NCBI RefSeq assembly: GCF_003696345.1
Contig: NZ_RFLX01000002.1
Span: 372,001 to 436,000, forward strand
Direction: 5' to 3'
Length of the DNA stretch: 64,000 bases
Origin: Teichococcus wenyumeiae
GTDB lineage: Bacteria; Pseudomonadota; Alphaproteobacteria; Acetobacterales; Acetobacteraceae
This document shows positions 50,541-59,768 of this stretch, one piece after another. Each line of letters begins with the position of its first letter. The stretch's first letter is position 1. Made by a program: the position numbers and the translations under genes. The notes under the pieces are model-generated. The model had not been told where the DNA came from. It made no database searches and saw only the letters and a program-made list of their open reading frames with translations.

Positions 50541-51215
50541 ATGAACAGGACCCCTGCCGCCAAGGCACCCCGGGGCAAGACGCGGGAACGTGTGCTGGAC
50601 CTGGCCTGCGCGCTGTTCAACGACCAGGGGGTCGAGCGGGTGACGACCCGGCTGATTGCCGAGACGGCCGGCATCAACGAGGGCAATCTCTACTACCACT
50701 TCCGCACCAAGGAGGCGCTCTACCTCGCCCTCTTCGCGCGCTTCGAGGCGGCGGCGCTGGCCCTCTTCGCGCCCGGGACTGCCGCGGGCGCCGACCCGGC
50801 CGCCGTGCCGGTGGAGCGCCTGCGCCGCTGGTTCCTGCTGACCTGGTCCTTCCGCTTCCTGTTCCGCGATGCCGTGGCGCTCTCCGCCGCCGCGCCGCAG
50901 CTGCGCCGCCGCCTGCAGCGCCTCAGCCTGCGCCTGCAGGCCGAGACGCGCGCCACGATCGCCGCCATGGAAGCCGCCGGCCTGCTCGCCCTGCCGGAGG
51001 AGGAGGTGCGGGAAAAGCTGCTGGCCAATCTCTGGATCGTGTCCGCCTACTGGATCAGCTACCTGGTGCTGCACCTGGGCCTGCGCCGCGTCACGCCCGC
51101 GCATCTGCGCTGGGGCTACGAGCAGGTGCGCGCGCTGCTGGCGCCCTATCTGACCGAGGCGGCGCGGGCGCGGATCGAGGCGCTGCCGGAGATGACGCTG
51201 CCCCCCGGCCCCTAG
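50541..51215 (+). CDS. TetR-family transcriptional regulator
   Basis: 224 residues. The DNA-binding domain is RERVLDLACALFNDQGVERVTTRLIAETAGINEGNLYYHFRTKEALYLALFARFE, a canonical TetR helix-turn-helix with the YYHF element. The ligand domain is rich in Leu, Ala and Arg (about residues 80-215) with no recognisable effector pocket motif. No Shine-Dalgarno sequence precedes its ATG; the operator ends two bases upstream, so translation may be leaderless. It should control itself and the divergent P450 through the duplicated operator. Confidence 0.92.
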   Translation: MNRTPAAKAPRGKTRERVLDLACALFNDQGVERVTTRLIAETAGINEGNLYYHFRTKEALYLALFARFEAAALALFAPGTAAGADPAAVPVERLRRWFLLTWSFRFLFRDAVALSAAAPQLRRRLQRLSLRLQAETRATIAAMEAAGLLALPEEEVREKLLANLWIVSAYWISYLVLHLGLRRVTPAHLRWGYEQVRALLAPYLTEAARARIEALPEMTLPPGP

Positions 51216-51287
51216 CCAGCAGCGCAGGCATGTCATTCCGGCCGGCTGTTCATAATCTATCTGTGTGGCACTGCGTTATGGGCCATC

Positions 51288-54236
51288 ATGGCCATTGCCG
51301 CACCATCGCCCGCCGAAGCCTGCCCTCACCACCGCGATGACGCGGAAGTACGGCCCCCGGACCATTCCTGGACCGAGGCCGAGCGGCTGCTGACGCTCGA
51401 CCGCTACGCCATCCTGGACACGCCGCCGGAACGGGATTTCGACGACATCGTCCGCCTGGCGGCCGACCTGCTGGAAGCGCCCGTCGCCGCCGTGAACCTG
51501 ATCGACGCCAGCCGGCAATGGGCGAAGGCCGAGGTCGGGCTGGGCCAGCGCGAATGGCCACTGAGCCACAGCATCTGCCTCCAGGCCATCCATCATCCCG
51601 GCGGGCTGGTGGTGCCCGACATCGCCGGCGATGCCCGCTTCGCCAGCCTGCCGATGGCCGAGGGCGCCCCCAGGCTGCGCTTCTATGCCGGTATACCGCT
51701 GCAAACCCCCGAGGGCCTGCCGCTCGGCACCCTCTGCGTGCTGGACACCAACCCGAGGCCGGAAGGGCTGACGCCGCGCCAGCGCATGGCGCTGGAAACC
51801 CTGGCCCGGCAGGTGATGGCGCAGCTGGAGCTGCGCCGCCTGCGCACCGAGCAGCAGAACACCGCCCTGCTCAACCAGCAGATCCTGGACAGCGCCACCG
51901 ACTTCGCCATCATCGGCATGGACCTGGACGGGCGGGTGACCAGCTGGAACGCGGGGGCCGAGGCCGTGCTCGGCTGGCGCGCGGCGGAGATGCTGGGCCA
52001 GACCACGCACCCCATCTTCACCCCGGAGGACCATGCCGCCGGCCGGCCCAGGGCGGAACGGCGCGAGGCGCTGGAGAAGGGCTTCAGCACCGATGAGCGC
52101 TGGCACCTGCGCGCGGATGGCTCCACCTTCTGGGCCAGCGGCAGCCTGCGGGTGCTGCGGAACGAGGCCGGCGAGGCGGCCGGCTTCGTCAAGCTGCTGC
52201 GGGACCGCACGGAGCAGCACAAGGCCGGTGAGGCGCTGAATGCCTCCAACGAGCGCTACCGGCTGATCGCCCGCGCCACCGCCGATGCCGTCTGGAACTG
52301 GGACCTCGCCCGCAACAGGATGGAATGGACGGAGGCGCTGGAGGCCACCTATGGCCACCCGCCCGGGACGGTGGAGCCGAGCCAGGCCTGGTGGCTGGCG
52401 CAGATCCACCCCGATGACCGCGCCCGCGTGGAGCAGGGGCTGCGGGCCACCATCGCCGGCGGCGAGAGCCATTGGGCGCAGGAACACCGCTTCCGCCGCG
52501 CCGATGGCAGCCATGCCACGGTGCTGAGCCGCGGCTTCGTGCTGCGCGGCGCCGGCGGGCGCGCCGTCCGCATGATCGGCGCCATGCTGGACCTCAGCGG
52601 GCTGCGGCAGGCCGAGGCCGCCTTGCGCCGCAGCGAGGACCGGCTGCGCCTGGCCACCGCCGCCGCCCGCATCGGCACCTTCGACTACCATGTGCAGAGC
52701 AACCACCTGAGTTGGGACAACCGCTGCCACGAGCTCTTCGGCGTGCCGCCGGGCCAGCCTGTCAGCTACGAGAGCACCTTCCTGCCCGGCCTGCACCCCG
52801 AGGACCGCGAGGCGACCCATGCGGCCGTGCTGCGCGCGCTGGACCCGGCCGGCACCCGCAGCTTCAGCATCGAATACCGTGCCATCGGCCTGACGGACGG
52901 GGTGGAGCGCTGGGTGGCCGCCAATGGCCAGGCCCTCTTCGAGGCGGGCGTCGCCACCCGGCTGATCGGCACCGTGCTGGATATCGGCACCCGCAAGCTG
53001 GCCGAGGCGCGGCAGCGGGAGCTGAATGCCCGGCTGGAAGCGCTGGTGGAGGCCCGCACCCACGAGCTGCGCAAATCCGAGGAACAACTGCGCCAGAGCC
53101 AGAAGATGGAGGCGGTGGGCCAGCTCACCGGCGGGCTGGCGCATGACTTCAACAACCTTCTCGCCGGCATCAGCGGCAATCTGGAACTGCTCAGCGCCCG
53201 CATGGCCCAGGGGCGGCACAAGGAGGTGGAGCGCCACGCCACCGCCGCCCAGGGCGCGGCCAAGCGCGCGGCGGCGCTGACGCACCGGCTGCTGGCCTTC
53301 TCCCGGCGCCAGACGCTGGACCCGCGCCCGACGGACGCCAACCGGCTGGTGGTGGGGATGGAGGATCTGGTGCGCCGCACCGTCGGCCCCGCCATCACGC
53401 TGGAGGTGGTGCAGGCCGGCGGGCTCTGGCCGACGCTGGTGGACCCGCACCAGTTGGAGAACGCGCTGCTGAACCTGTGCATCAATGCGCGCGACGCCAT
53501 GCCGAAAGGCGGCCGGCTGACCATCGAGACCGCCAACCGCTGGCTGGACAACCAGGCGGCGCGGGACCAGGACCTGCCGCCCGGCCAGTATATCTCGCTC
53601 TGCGTGTCCGACACCGGCACGGGCATGACGCCGGAGGTGGCGGCCAAGGCCTTCGATCCCTTCTTCACCACCAAGCCGCTGGGCCAGGGCACCGGGCTCG
53701 GCCTGTCCATGATCTATGGCTTCACGCGGCAATCGGGCGGGCAGGCGCGGATCTATTCCGAACCCGGCCGCGGCACGGTGGTCTGCCTCTACCTGCCCCG
53801 CCACCTGGGCGAGGCCGAGGCGCCGGAGCAGGCTTCCGGCGTGCCGGCGCCCTCCCCCGCCCGCATCGGCAAGACGGTGCTGGTGGTGGATGACGAACCC
53901 ACCGTGCGGATGCTGGTGATGGAGGTGCTGGAGGAGCTGGGCTATGCCGCGCTGGAAGCCGCCGACGGCCCCACCGGGCTGCGGCTGCTGCAATCCGATG
54001 CGCGCATCGACCTGCTGGTGACGGATGTGGGCCTGCCCGGCGGCATGAACGGCCGCCAGATGGCCGATGCGGCGCGGGAAGCGCGGCCGGACCTCAAGGT
54101 GCTCTTCATCACCGGCTATGCCGAGAATGCGGTGGTCGGCAACGGCTACCTGGAACCCGGCATGCATGTGATGACCAAGCCCTTTGCGCTGGAGGCCCTG
54201 GCTGCCCGCATCAAGGAGCTGATCACGGCGGATTAG
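51288..54236 (+). CDS. Hybrid sensor histidine kinase (GAF, three PAS, receiver)
   Basis: 982 residues, soluble. A GAF domain lies at about 30-185. Three PAS folds follow (about 200-310, 320-450, 455-580) with DATDFAIIGMDLDGRVTSWNAGAEAVLGW, WNWDLARNRMEWTEALE and FDYHVQSNHLSWDNR. A coiled linker ends in the HisKA domain with His619 in GGLAHDFNNLLAG, then HATPase blocks NLCINARDAM, DTGTGMTPEV and GTGLGLSMIYGF. The C-terminal receiver has VVDDEPTVRML, phospho-acceptor Asp913 in VTDVGLPGGM and Lys in MTKPF. AHDFNNLL-type kinases (HWE-unlike) usually phosphorylate their own receiver and pass it on. No membrane helix is present, so it senses intracellular signals. It overlaps cheZ tail to tail by 4 bases. 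Confidence 0.92.
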   Translation: MAIAAPSPAEACPHHRDDAEVRPPDHSWTEAERLLTLDRYAILDTPPERDFDDIVRLAADLLEAPVAAVNLIDASRQWAKAEVGLGQREWPLSHSICLQAIHHPGGLVVPDIAGDARFASLPMAEGAPRLRFYAGIPLQTPEGLPLGTLCVLDTNPRPEGLTPRQRMALETLARQVMAQLELRRLRTEQQNTALLNQQILDSATDFAIIGMDLDGRVTSWNAGAEAVLGWRAAEMLGQTTHPIFTPEDHAAGRPRAERREALEKGFSTDERWHLRADGSTFWASGSLRVLRNEAGEAAGFVKLLRDRTEQHKAGEALNASNERYRLIARATADAVWNWDLARNRMEWTEALEATYGHPPGTVEPSQAWWLAQIHPDDRARVEQGLRATIAGGESHWAQEHRFRRADGSHATVLSRGFVLRGAGGRAVRMIGAMLDLSGLRQAEAALRRSEDRLRLATAAARIGTFDYHVQSNHLSWDNRCHELFGVPPGQPVSYESTFLPGLHPEDREATHAAVLRALDPAGTRSFSIEYRAIGLTDGVERWVAANGQALFEAGVATRLIGTVLDIGTRKLAEARQRELNARLEALVEARTHELRKSEEQLRQSQKMEAVGQLTGGLAHDFNNLLAGISGNLELLSARMAQGRHKEVERHATAAQGAAKRAAALTHRLLAFSRRQTLDPRPTDANRLVVGMEDLVRRTVGPAITLEVVQAGGLWPTLVDPHQLENALLNLCINARDAMPKGGRLTIETANRWLDNQAARDQDLPPGQYISLCVSDTGTGMTPEVAAKAFDPFFTTKPLGQGTGLGLSMIYGFTRQSGGQARIYSEPGRGTVVCLYLPRHLGEAEAPEQASGVPAPSPARIGKTVLVVDDEPTVRMLVMEVLEELGYAALEAADGPTGLRLLQSDARIDLLVTDVGLPGGMNGRQMADAAREARPDLKVLFITGYAENAVVGNGYLEPGMHVMTKPFALEALAARIKELITAD

Positions 54237-54925
54237 CCGTTCAGCAGGGCATCGATATCGGCCTGGGAGAGTTCCGCCGCCCGCGCCGGGCTGGCGGTGG
54301 CGGTGGCGCCGAAGTCCAGCAGCGCGTCGATATCCGCCTGGGAAAGGTCCGGTGTCGCCTGCGCGGCGGCGCTGGTGGTGCGCATCTGCGTCGGCACCTG
54401 CACCGGCCGCAGGGACGGGTCGGCGGTGACGCCCGGCACGATATGCTCCAGCATCGTCTCCACCTGCTGCAGGTGCTGGATGGCGCGGCGGATGCGCTGC
54501 CCCGTGACATCCTGGAAGGAGCAGGCTTCAAAGATCGAATTCACCCGCGCCGAGAGCGCCTCGATCGAGGCCTGGTCCTTCTGGCCGCTGCTGATCCAGG
54601 CCTGGATCGCCTCGGTGGCTTCCATGATGGTATTGGCGGCGGCCTCGGTGGCCTGCACCACCGCCTCCAGCTCCAGCCCGCTGTTGCGGGTGCTGGCGGC
54701 GGGGATGGCGACCAGTTGCGCGATCTGCTCATGCACCTGGCCGAGCTTGCGGGAGAGATTCTCCTCCGCCATGTCGGCGATCTCGGAGGTGGCGGCGAGT
54801 TCCGCGCTCAGCTCCGCGATGCGGCGGTCCACGAAGCTGCGCATCTCCCCGAACAAGGGCGCGACCTCGGCGCGCAGCGCGGCGCGCAGGTCCGGGAAAG
54901 CCTCGGCGCTCGCGGGGTTGGTCAT
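54233..54925 (-). CDS. cheZ: Chemotaxis phosphatase CheZ with two FliM-like C-terminal peptides
   Basis: 230 residues, mostly long helices. Central block ARVNSIFEACSFQDVTGQRIRRAIQHLQQVE carries the CheZ active-site region (FQDVTGQ) that removes phosphate from CheY-P. The C-terminus has two copies of LSQADIDALL, at about residues 194-203 and 219-228, separated by a Pro/Ala linker. Classical CheZ has one short C-terminal CheY-binding helix; here the peptide is closer to the N-terminal LSQxEIDALL of FliM. No other che genes are nearby. The gene ends within the histidine kinase stop region. AGGACC lies upstream of the start. Confidence 0.88.
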   Translation of the reverse strand: MTNPASAEAFPDLRAALRAEVAPLFGEMRSFVDRRIAELSAELAATSEIADMAEENLSRKLGQVHEQIAQLVAIPAASTRNSGLELEAVVQATEAAANTIMEATEAIQAWISSGQKDQASIEALSARVNSIFEACSFQDVTGQRIRRAIQHLQQVETMLEHIVPGVTADPSLRPVQVPTQMRTTSAAAQATPDLSQADIDALLDFGATATASPARAAELSQADIDALLNG

Positions 54926-55011
54926 GGCAGGGTCCTCGGTGGATGCGGCGGGTCGGAACCCCGTTGTAATCCCTCGGGATGAACGGTTCCTTGCCGCCGC
55001 CCGCGCCCGTC

Positions 55012-55737
55012 TCAGCCCGGCGCGTAGGCCTGCGCATGCGCCTCGGCCAGCGCCTCCTCCAGCAGCCGCCCGGCGCGGTAGCCCGCCAGGTTCCCCGGCC
55101 GCGCCACGCCCGGCAGCAGGCGCGGGCAGGGCTCCGGCGCGCCGATCACGGTCCGCACCGGCAGGCGCTCGGCATAGACCGGCAGTGCGTAATCCTCGTC
55201 GTCATCCGCCACGCCCTTGGCGCGGATCTTGGCCGAGGCGCGCTCGATCTCCATCACCACCACGGCGGTGGCCTTGATCTCCTGCGCCGTGCTCTGGCGC
55301 AGCTCCGCCGTGCGGTTGGGGAAGAAGCGGTCCACCATCATCACCAGGGCGCGGCGCTTCTCCTCCGCATCCTCCTCCAGCCGCGCCTGGCCGAAGCACA
55401 TGACGGAGCGGTAGTCGGCCGAATGGTTGAAGCCGCAGCGCGCCAGCACGAGGCTGTCCAGATGCGTCACCGTCAGGCAGGCCGGCTGGCCGTCCGAAAG
55501 GTTGCGCAGCATCCGGCTGGCGCTGCTGCCGTGCCAGTAGAGGTGGTTGCCTTCCCGCCAGAACAACGTCGGCGTGCAATAGGGCTGCCCGTCGATGACA
55601 TAGGACACATGGCAGAGGATGGCGGCATCCAGCAGCGCATGCACCGTGGCGTGGTCGTAGAAGCCCCGATCGTGGCGGCGCTTCACGCGGTTGCGCTGGT
55701 CCACCGGATAGGTGGCGGCATCGGCGGTGACGGACAT
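55012..55737 (-). CDS. Pyridoxamine 5'-phosphate oxidase-like / NimA-type flavoprotein
   Basis: 241 residues. FMN-binding split barrel of the nitroimidazole-reductase (Nim) type: HVSYVIDGQPYCTPTLFWREGNHLYWHGSSASRMLRNLSDGQPACLTV, then NHSADYRSVMCFGQARL. Nim-type proteins reduce or bind nitro compounds; many homologues have unknown substrates. It is divergent from a MocR regulator; MocR proteins often control a neighbouring pyridoxal or flavin-related gene, so this is the probable target. The C-terminal extension (about residues 185-241) is longer than in minimal Nim proteins. Confidence 0.85.
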   Translation of the reverse strand: MSVTADAATYPVDQRNRVKRRHDRGFYDHATVHALLDAAILCHVSYVIDGQPYCTPTLFWREGNHLYWHGSSASRMLRNLSDGQPACLTVTHLDSLVLARCGFNHSADYRSVMCFGQARLEEDAEEKRRALVMMVDRFFPNRTAELRQSTAQEIKATAVVVMEIERASAKIRAKGVADDDEDYALPVYAERLPVRTVIGAPEPCPRLLPGVARPGNLAGYRAGRLLEEALAEAHAQAYAPG

Positions 55738-55815
55738 GGCAGGCAGGCCCTCGGTTGACAGGAGCAGTCTGGCGCCATGGAACTGGTCGGCGAAAGGGCC
55801 AATCCGGGACGGGAC

Positions 55816-57240
55816 ATGACGACCAATTCAGCCAAAGCCGCGCCGCTGGAACTGCCCCTGCTGCTGGAAGGCGGCGGCAGCCAGTCCAGCCGCCTGCATG
55901 CCGGGCTGCGCGCCGCCATCCTGGGCGGCCGCCTGCCGGCCGGGCTGCGCCTGCCCGCCTCCCGCGCCCTGGCGGAACAACTCGGCCTGCGGCGCAACGC
56001 CGTGGTGGTGGCCTATGAGCAATTGCTCAGCGACGGTCTGGCCGAGGCCCGCACCGGCGCCGGCACCTTTGTGGCCCCCCACCTGCCGCCCGCCCCCGCG
56101 CCCGCCGCCCCTGCCCCGGCCTTGCCCGCCACCGCCGGCCAGGGCGCCTTCGCGCTGGGCCGCACGCATCCGGACCCGCTGCTGCTCAACCAGTTCTCCC
56201 GCGCCCTGCGCCGCCGCCTCGCCGCGCCCGACCCGGCGCATTTCGGCTATGGCGACCCGCGCGGCAGCCTGCCGCTGCGCGAGGCCGTGGCCGCTCATCT
56301 GGCTGCCACGCGCGGCATCGCCTGCGACCCCGGCCAGGTGCTGGTCACCAGCGGCACGCAGCAGGCGCTGCGGCTCTGCGCCGAGACCCTGCTGCAACCG
56401 GGCGACGCCCTCTGGATGGAAGACCCCGGCTACCCCGCCGCCCGCCGCACCTTCGAGGCTGCCGGTGCCCGCCCCGTGCCGGTGCCGGTGGATGCCGCCG
56501 GGCTGGACGTGGCGGCGGGCCGGCAGCGGGCACCGGCGGCGCGGCTGGCCTATGTCACGCCCTCCCACCAGTTCCCCACCGGCGTCACCATGAGCATGGC
56601 GCGCCGCCTGGCGCTGCTGGACTGGGCGCGCCAGGCCGGCGCCTGGGTGCTGGAGGACGATTACGACAGCGAGTTCCGCTACGCCGGCCCGCCGCTCACC
56701 GCCCTGGCCGGCATCGATGCGGAAGCGCGCGTCATCTATCTCGGCACCTTTTCCAAGACGCTCTTTCCCGGCCTGCGCATCGGCTACGCGGTGTTGCCGC
56801 CGGCGCTGCTGCCGCGTGTCGCGGCGGCGCGGGCGGTGGCGGACCGCTTCCCGCCCGGCCCCATGGCGGATGCGGTGGCGGACCTGCTGGCCGGCGGCGG
56901 CTTCGCCGCGCATATCCGCCGCATGCGCTCCCGCTACCGCGCGGCGCGCGACCTCGTGGCCGCCACCCTGGCGCAGGCGTCCGGCGGCCTGCTGCGCGTC
57001 GCGGTGCCGGACCAGGGCCTGCATCTCCTCGCCACCCTGCCCGAAGGCCTGCCGCCCGGCGCGGCGGCCGAGATCCGCGCGGCCGCCGGGGTGGAAGCCT
57101 GGCTGCTGTCCGAGACCCGCGTCACGCCGGGCGGGCCGGATGGCTTCGTGCTGGGCTATTCCGGCCATGCCCCGGCGGCCTTGAAGCGGGCGGCGGAGCG
57201 GCTGGGCGCGGCGGTCAGGGCATCCTGCGCCCCGCCTTGA
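55816..57240 (+). CDS. MocR/PdxR-type regulator (GntR DNA-binding, aminotransferase domain)
   Basis: 474 residues from the chosen ATG (MTTNSAKAAP); an ATG 39 bases earlier is possible. The N-terminal GntR winged helix (about 20-95) reads LHAGLRAAILGGRLPAGLRLPASRALAEQLGLRRNAVVVAYEQL. A Pro/Ala linker leads to a class I aminotransferase-like domain with GYGDPRGSLPLREAV, VTSGTQQALRL, DDYDSEFRY and Lys314 in GTFSKTLFPGLRIGY for PLP. MocR proteins use PLP as effector or cofactor without transaminase turnover. A TTGACA hexamer (55755-55760) lies upstream but no good -10. It likely controls itself and the divergent Nim-type gene. Confidence 0.92.
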   Translation: MTTNSAKAAPLELPLLLEGGGSQSSRLHAGLRAAILGGRLPAGLRLPASRALAEQLGLRRNAVVVAYEQLLSDGLAEARTGAGTFVAPHLPPAPAPAAPAPALPATAGQGAFALGRTHPDPLLLNQFSRALRRRLAAPDPAHFGYGDPRGSLPLREAVAAHLAATRGIACDPGQVLVTSGTQQALRLCAETLLQPGDALWMEDPGYPAARRTFEAAGARPVPVPVDAAGLDVAAGRQRAPAARLAYVTPSHQFPTGVTMSMARRLALLDWARQAGAWVLEDDYDSEFRYAGPPLTALAGIDAEARVIYLGTFSKTLFPGLRIGYAVLPPALLPRVAAARAVADRFPPGPMADAVADLLAGGGFAAHIRRMRSRYRAARDLVAATLAQASGGLLRVAVPDQGLHLLATLPEGLPPGAAAEIRAAAGVEAWLLSETRVTPGGPDGFVLGYSGHAPAALKRAAERLGAAVRASCAPP

Positions 57241-57277
57241 CGGCAGCCACGGCGGCATGGCGTCCAGGCTGGAAAGG

Positions 57278-58858
57278 TCATGGGGCCGGTGCCGCGCTGG
57301 CCTGGGCAAAGGGCACCCGCAGCCGGGAGCCAGGGCCTTCGCCGGGCACCATGGCGCGCTCGCTGAAATAGCGCCCGAGACTGGCCGCCTCCGCCTCGGG
57401 GTCCGCGAGGGCGACATAGGTATCCGGCCGCACCAGATAGGCCGCGTCGCGGGCGAAGCCCGCCCCGCCGTGGCGCGGATGCCAGCCGAAGACATGCAGG
57501 GGCAGCCCGTTCTCCCCGCACCAGGCCCGCAGCCCGTCGCCTGCCGCGCCATAGACATGCACCTGCCAGGTGATGGCCCGCAGCGGTTCGAAATTGTCCC
57601 CGCCCTCACAGGCCACCCAGGGCAGCCGGTCCCCGCCCCGCACCCGGCCGGCGATCCCCTGGCTCAAAGGGCTCCCGCGATACCGCAGCCCGGTCTGGGA
57701 GAGGGTGCGGAACATGGCCTCGCGCGCCGGGCCCGCCCGGAAGGCCGCCGCCGCCAGCACCGGCGCCAGCCTGGTCCGCACCAGATCGGCCAGGCCGCCC
57801 TCGGCGGTGACCAGCGAGAAGACGCGGTCGGTGGTGGCCACCAGCCGGCGGGCGAAGGGCAGGCGCTCGGCCTCGTAGCTGTCCAGCAGGCTGTCCGGCG
57901 CCTGCCCCTTCAGCACCGCCGCCAGCTTCCAGGCCAGGTTGATGGCGTCGCCGATGCCGGTGTTCATGCCCTGGCCACCCGCCGGGCTGTGGATATGGGC
58001 GGCATCGCCCAGCAGGAAGACCCGCCCGCGCCGGTAATGGTCGGTGACGCGGTGATGCACGCGGTAGGTGGAGAACCAGTTCACCCGGCCAATGCGCAGC
58101 CCCAGGCTCCCGATGGCCCGTTGCCCGACATCGGCGAAGCCCAGCGCCTCCGCCTCCTCCCGCCCGTCGCGCAGGGTGCCGATCAGGCGGCCCTGCCCCG
58201 GCCGGCCATAGGCCAGCAACGCCACGAAATCCGCCGTCTCCAGGGAGAGGTGCAACTCGCCATCGGCCGCCGGGCCGCTGGCCTCCACATCGGCCACGTA
58301 GAAGGTCTGGTCGTAGGTGCCGCCCTCGAAGCCCATCCCGAGCCGGTGGCGGGTGGTCGAGCGCGCGCCGTCGCAGCCGGCGAGGTAGCAGGCCTCGTGG
58401 ATCTCCTCACCGCCCCCTGGGGCGCGGAGGCGCGCGGCGACATGCCCGTCCCGGTTCTCGAAATCGAGTAGCTCCGTCCGCCGCTCGACCGCCACGCCCA
58501 TCGCCTCCAGCCGCGCCACCAGCAGCTGCTCGTGCTGGTCCTGCGGATAGATCAGCACGAAGGGATAGGGCGTCAGCCCGGCCCCGGCCGAGCCGAAGGA
58601 CAGGCGCGCCTTCCGCCGGCCCCTTACCCAGAGATTCAGGGCCGGGTTCCGGCGCCCGGCCTCGGCCACGGCCTCCGCCAGGTCAAGCTGGCGGTACAGC
58701 TCCAGCGTGCGGGCCTGGACGGCCATGGCGCGGGAGGTGGTGCCGGGCCCGGCCGTCCTGTCGATGACGCGGACCCTCACGCCCATGGTCGTGAGCCAGA
58801 GCGCCAGGACCAGGCCGGTCGGCCCCGCGCCAACGATCAGAACATCGTCCCGTGCCAT
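57278..58858 (-). CDS. FAD-dependent aromatic monooxygenase
   Basis: 526 residues, class A flavoprotein hydroxylase. Motifs: GAGPTGLVLALWLT (ADP-binding), the DG-type LAGCDGARSTTRHRLG, and GDAAHIHSPAGGQGMNTGIGDAINLAWKL (flavin/ribityl). A C-terminal thioredoxin-like domain (about 400-526) is as seen in PgaE, RdmE and pentachlorophenol-type hydroxylases. The start is the ATG of MARDDVLIVGAG. An ABM-like protein gene lies upstream on the same strand, an association often seen in polyketide tailoring or aromatic degradation. The substrate is unknown. Confidence 0.9.
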   Translation of the reverse strand: MARDDVLIVGAGPTGLVLALWLTTMGVRVRVIDRTAGPGTTSRAMAVQARTLELYRQLDLAEAVAEAGRRNPALNLWVRGRRKARLSFGSAGAGLTPYPFVLIYPQDQHEQLLVARLEAMGVAVERRTELLDFENRDGHVAARLRAPGGGEEIHEACYLAGCDGARSTTRHRLGMGFEGGTYDQTFYVADVEASGPAADGELHLSLETADFVALLAYGRPGQGRLIGTLRDGREEAEALGFADVGQRAIGSLGLRIGRVNWFSTYRVHHRVTDHYRRGRVFLLGDAAHIHSPAGGQGMNTGIGDAINLAWKLAAVLKGQAPDSLLDSYEAERLPFARRLVATTDRVFSLVTAEGGLADLVRTRLAPVLAAAAFRAGPAREAMFRTLSQTGLRYRGSPLSQGIAGRVRGGDRLPWVACEGGDNFEPLRAITWQVHVYGAAGDGLRAWCGENGLPLHVFGWHPRHGGAGFARDAAYLVRPDTYVALADPEAEAASLGRYFSERAMVPGEGPGSRLRVPFAQASAAPAP

Positions 58859-59013
58859 GGCGTTCCTCCCATCCCTCGCGGCGGCGCGCCGCACCGCCCG
58901 GCTTGCGGGCCCCCGGTGCCGGCCGCGCCCAGCCGCCGCCATCGCCATGGCCGCCACTTCCGCGCGGCCAGGAGGAGCCGGCCGGAGACCGGGCCCTCCT
59001 GCCCAGGATATCC

Positions 59014-59637
59014 TCAGGCGGCGGCGACCAGCGCCTTGCCCGCGGTCACCCGGAATGGCGGCGGAACCGCCGATCCACCCTTCTCGCGGACCAGGGACAG
59101 CACCTGTTCATTCGCCTGCCAGGCATGCTCGCGGTTGTCGAACAGCGTGAAGACCGCCGCCCTGGTTCTGCCGGCATCGCCCCAGCCGGAATAGAAGGCC
59201 AGGAAACCCGGCATGCCGCGGATCAGGGGCATCGAGGTCTCGCGGGCGAAGCGCTCCGCATCATCGGGCCTGGTCATGTCCCGGAACTCGCGGATCACCA
59301 CGTAAAGCTCACCGCTGCGCCCGCCGAAGGCGCCGCCCTGCCCGGCGGCTTCCGCGCTGACATCGACATGCGCGGCGAAGATCTCCGGCGGGTCCGGCAG
59401 CAGGTCGCGCAGCTCGGCCTGTACCCAGGAGCGGGCCTGTGCATTGGCCTGGGCCGCCTGCTCCTCCCGCTCGAACAGCGACACCGAGGCGCCGTCGCCA
59501 TCCTCCGCTCCCACCGCGCAATAGCCCTTGAAGCCGGCCGAACGGCTCAGGATGGGCACCAGCCCTGCCTGGACCTTGGCGGCGATCCTGTTCATCCGAG
59601 CCGCCGCCCCGGCATAGCGCCTGAGGGTGATGTACAT
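59014..59637 (-). CDS. ABM-superfamily protein with two ferredoxin-like halves
   Basis: 207 residues, made of two similar alpha+beta halves of the dimeric alpha/beta barrel type, one starting MYITLRRYAG and the second ELYVVIREFRDMTRPDDAERFARETSMPLIRGMPGFLAFYSGWGDAG. Each half would supply one side of the barrel, so the protein can form a pseudo-dimer alone. Members are cofactor-free monooxygenases or heme/ligand-binding proteins; no catalytic residue can be picked out. It is upstream of the FAD monooxygenase (156-base gap, same strand), so they may act together. Confidence 0.75.
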   Translation of the reverse strand: MYITLRRYAGAAARMNRIAAKVQAGLVPILSRSAGFKGYCAVGAEDGDGASVSLFEREEQAAQANAQARSWVQAELRDLLPDPPEIFAAHVDVSAEAAGQGGAFGGRSGELYVVIREFRDMTRPDDAERFARETSMPLIRGMPGFLAFYSGWGDAGRTRAAVFTLFDNREHAWQANEQVLSLVREKGGSAVPPPFRVTAGKALVAAA

Positions 59638-59768
59638 GGCAGCCTCCCTTTGCCCCGGCTCGCGGCGGGGATGGAAGCATGCGACATTGCGTTATCGAAT
59701 CAAAATGAAGCCTGGTTGTTCAAGGGCCTGCGTGGCCTGGATCGGGAAGCCCGTGCCGGGGCGCAGTG

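Noticed and set aside
51276-54167. Minus-strand open frame of 963 codons opposite the histidine kinase
   Set aside because: Shadow frame with no domain; the kinase on the plus strand has intact catalytic residues.
55755-55760. TTGACA upstream of the MocR gene as a defined promoter
   Set aside because: No convincing -10 at the right distance; kept only as a remark.
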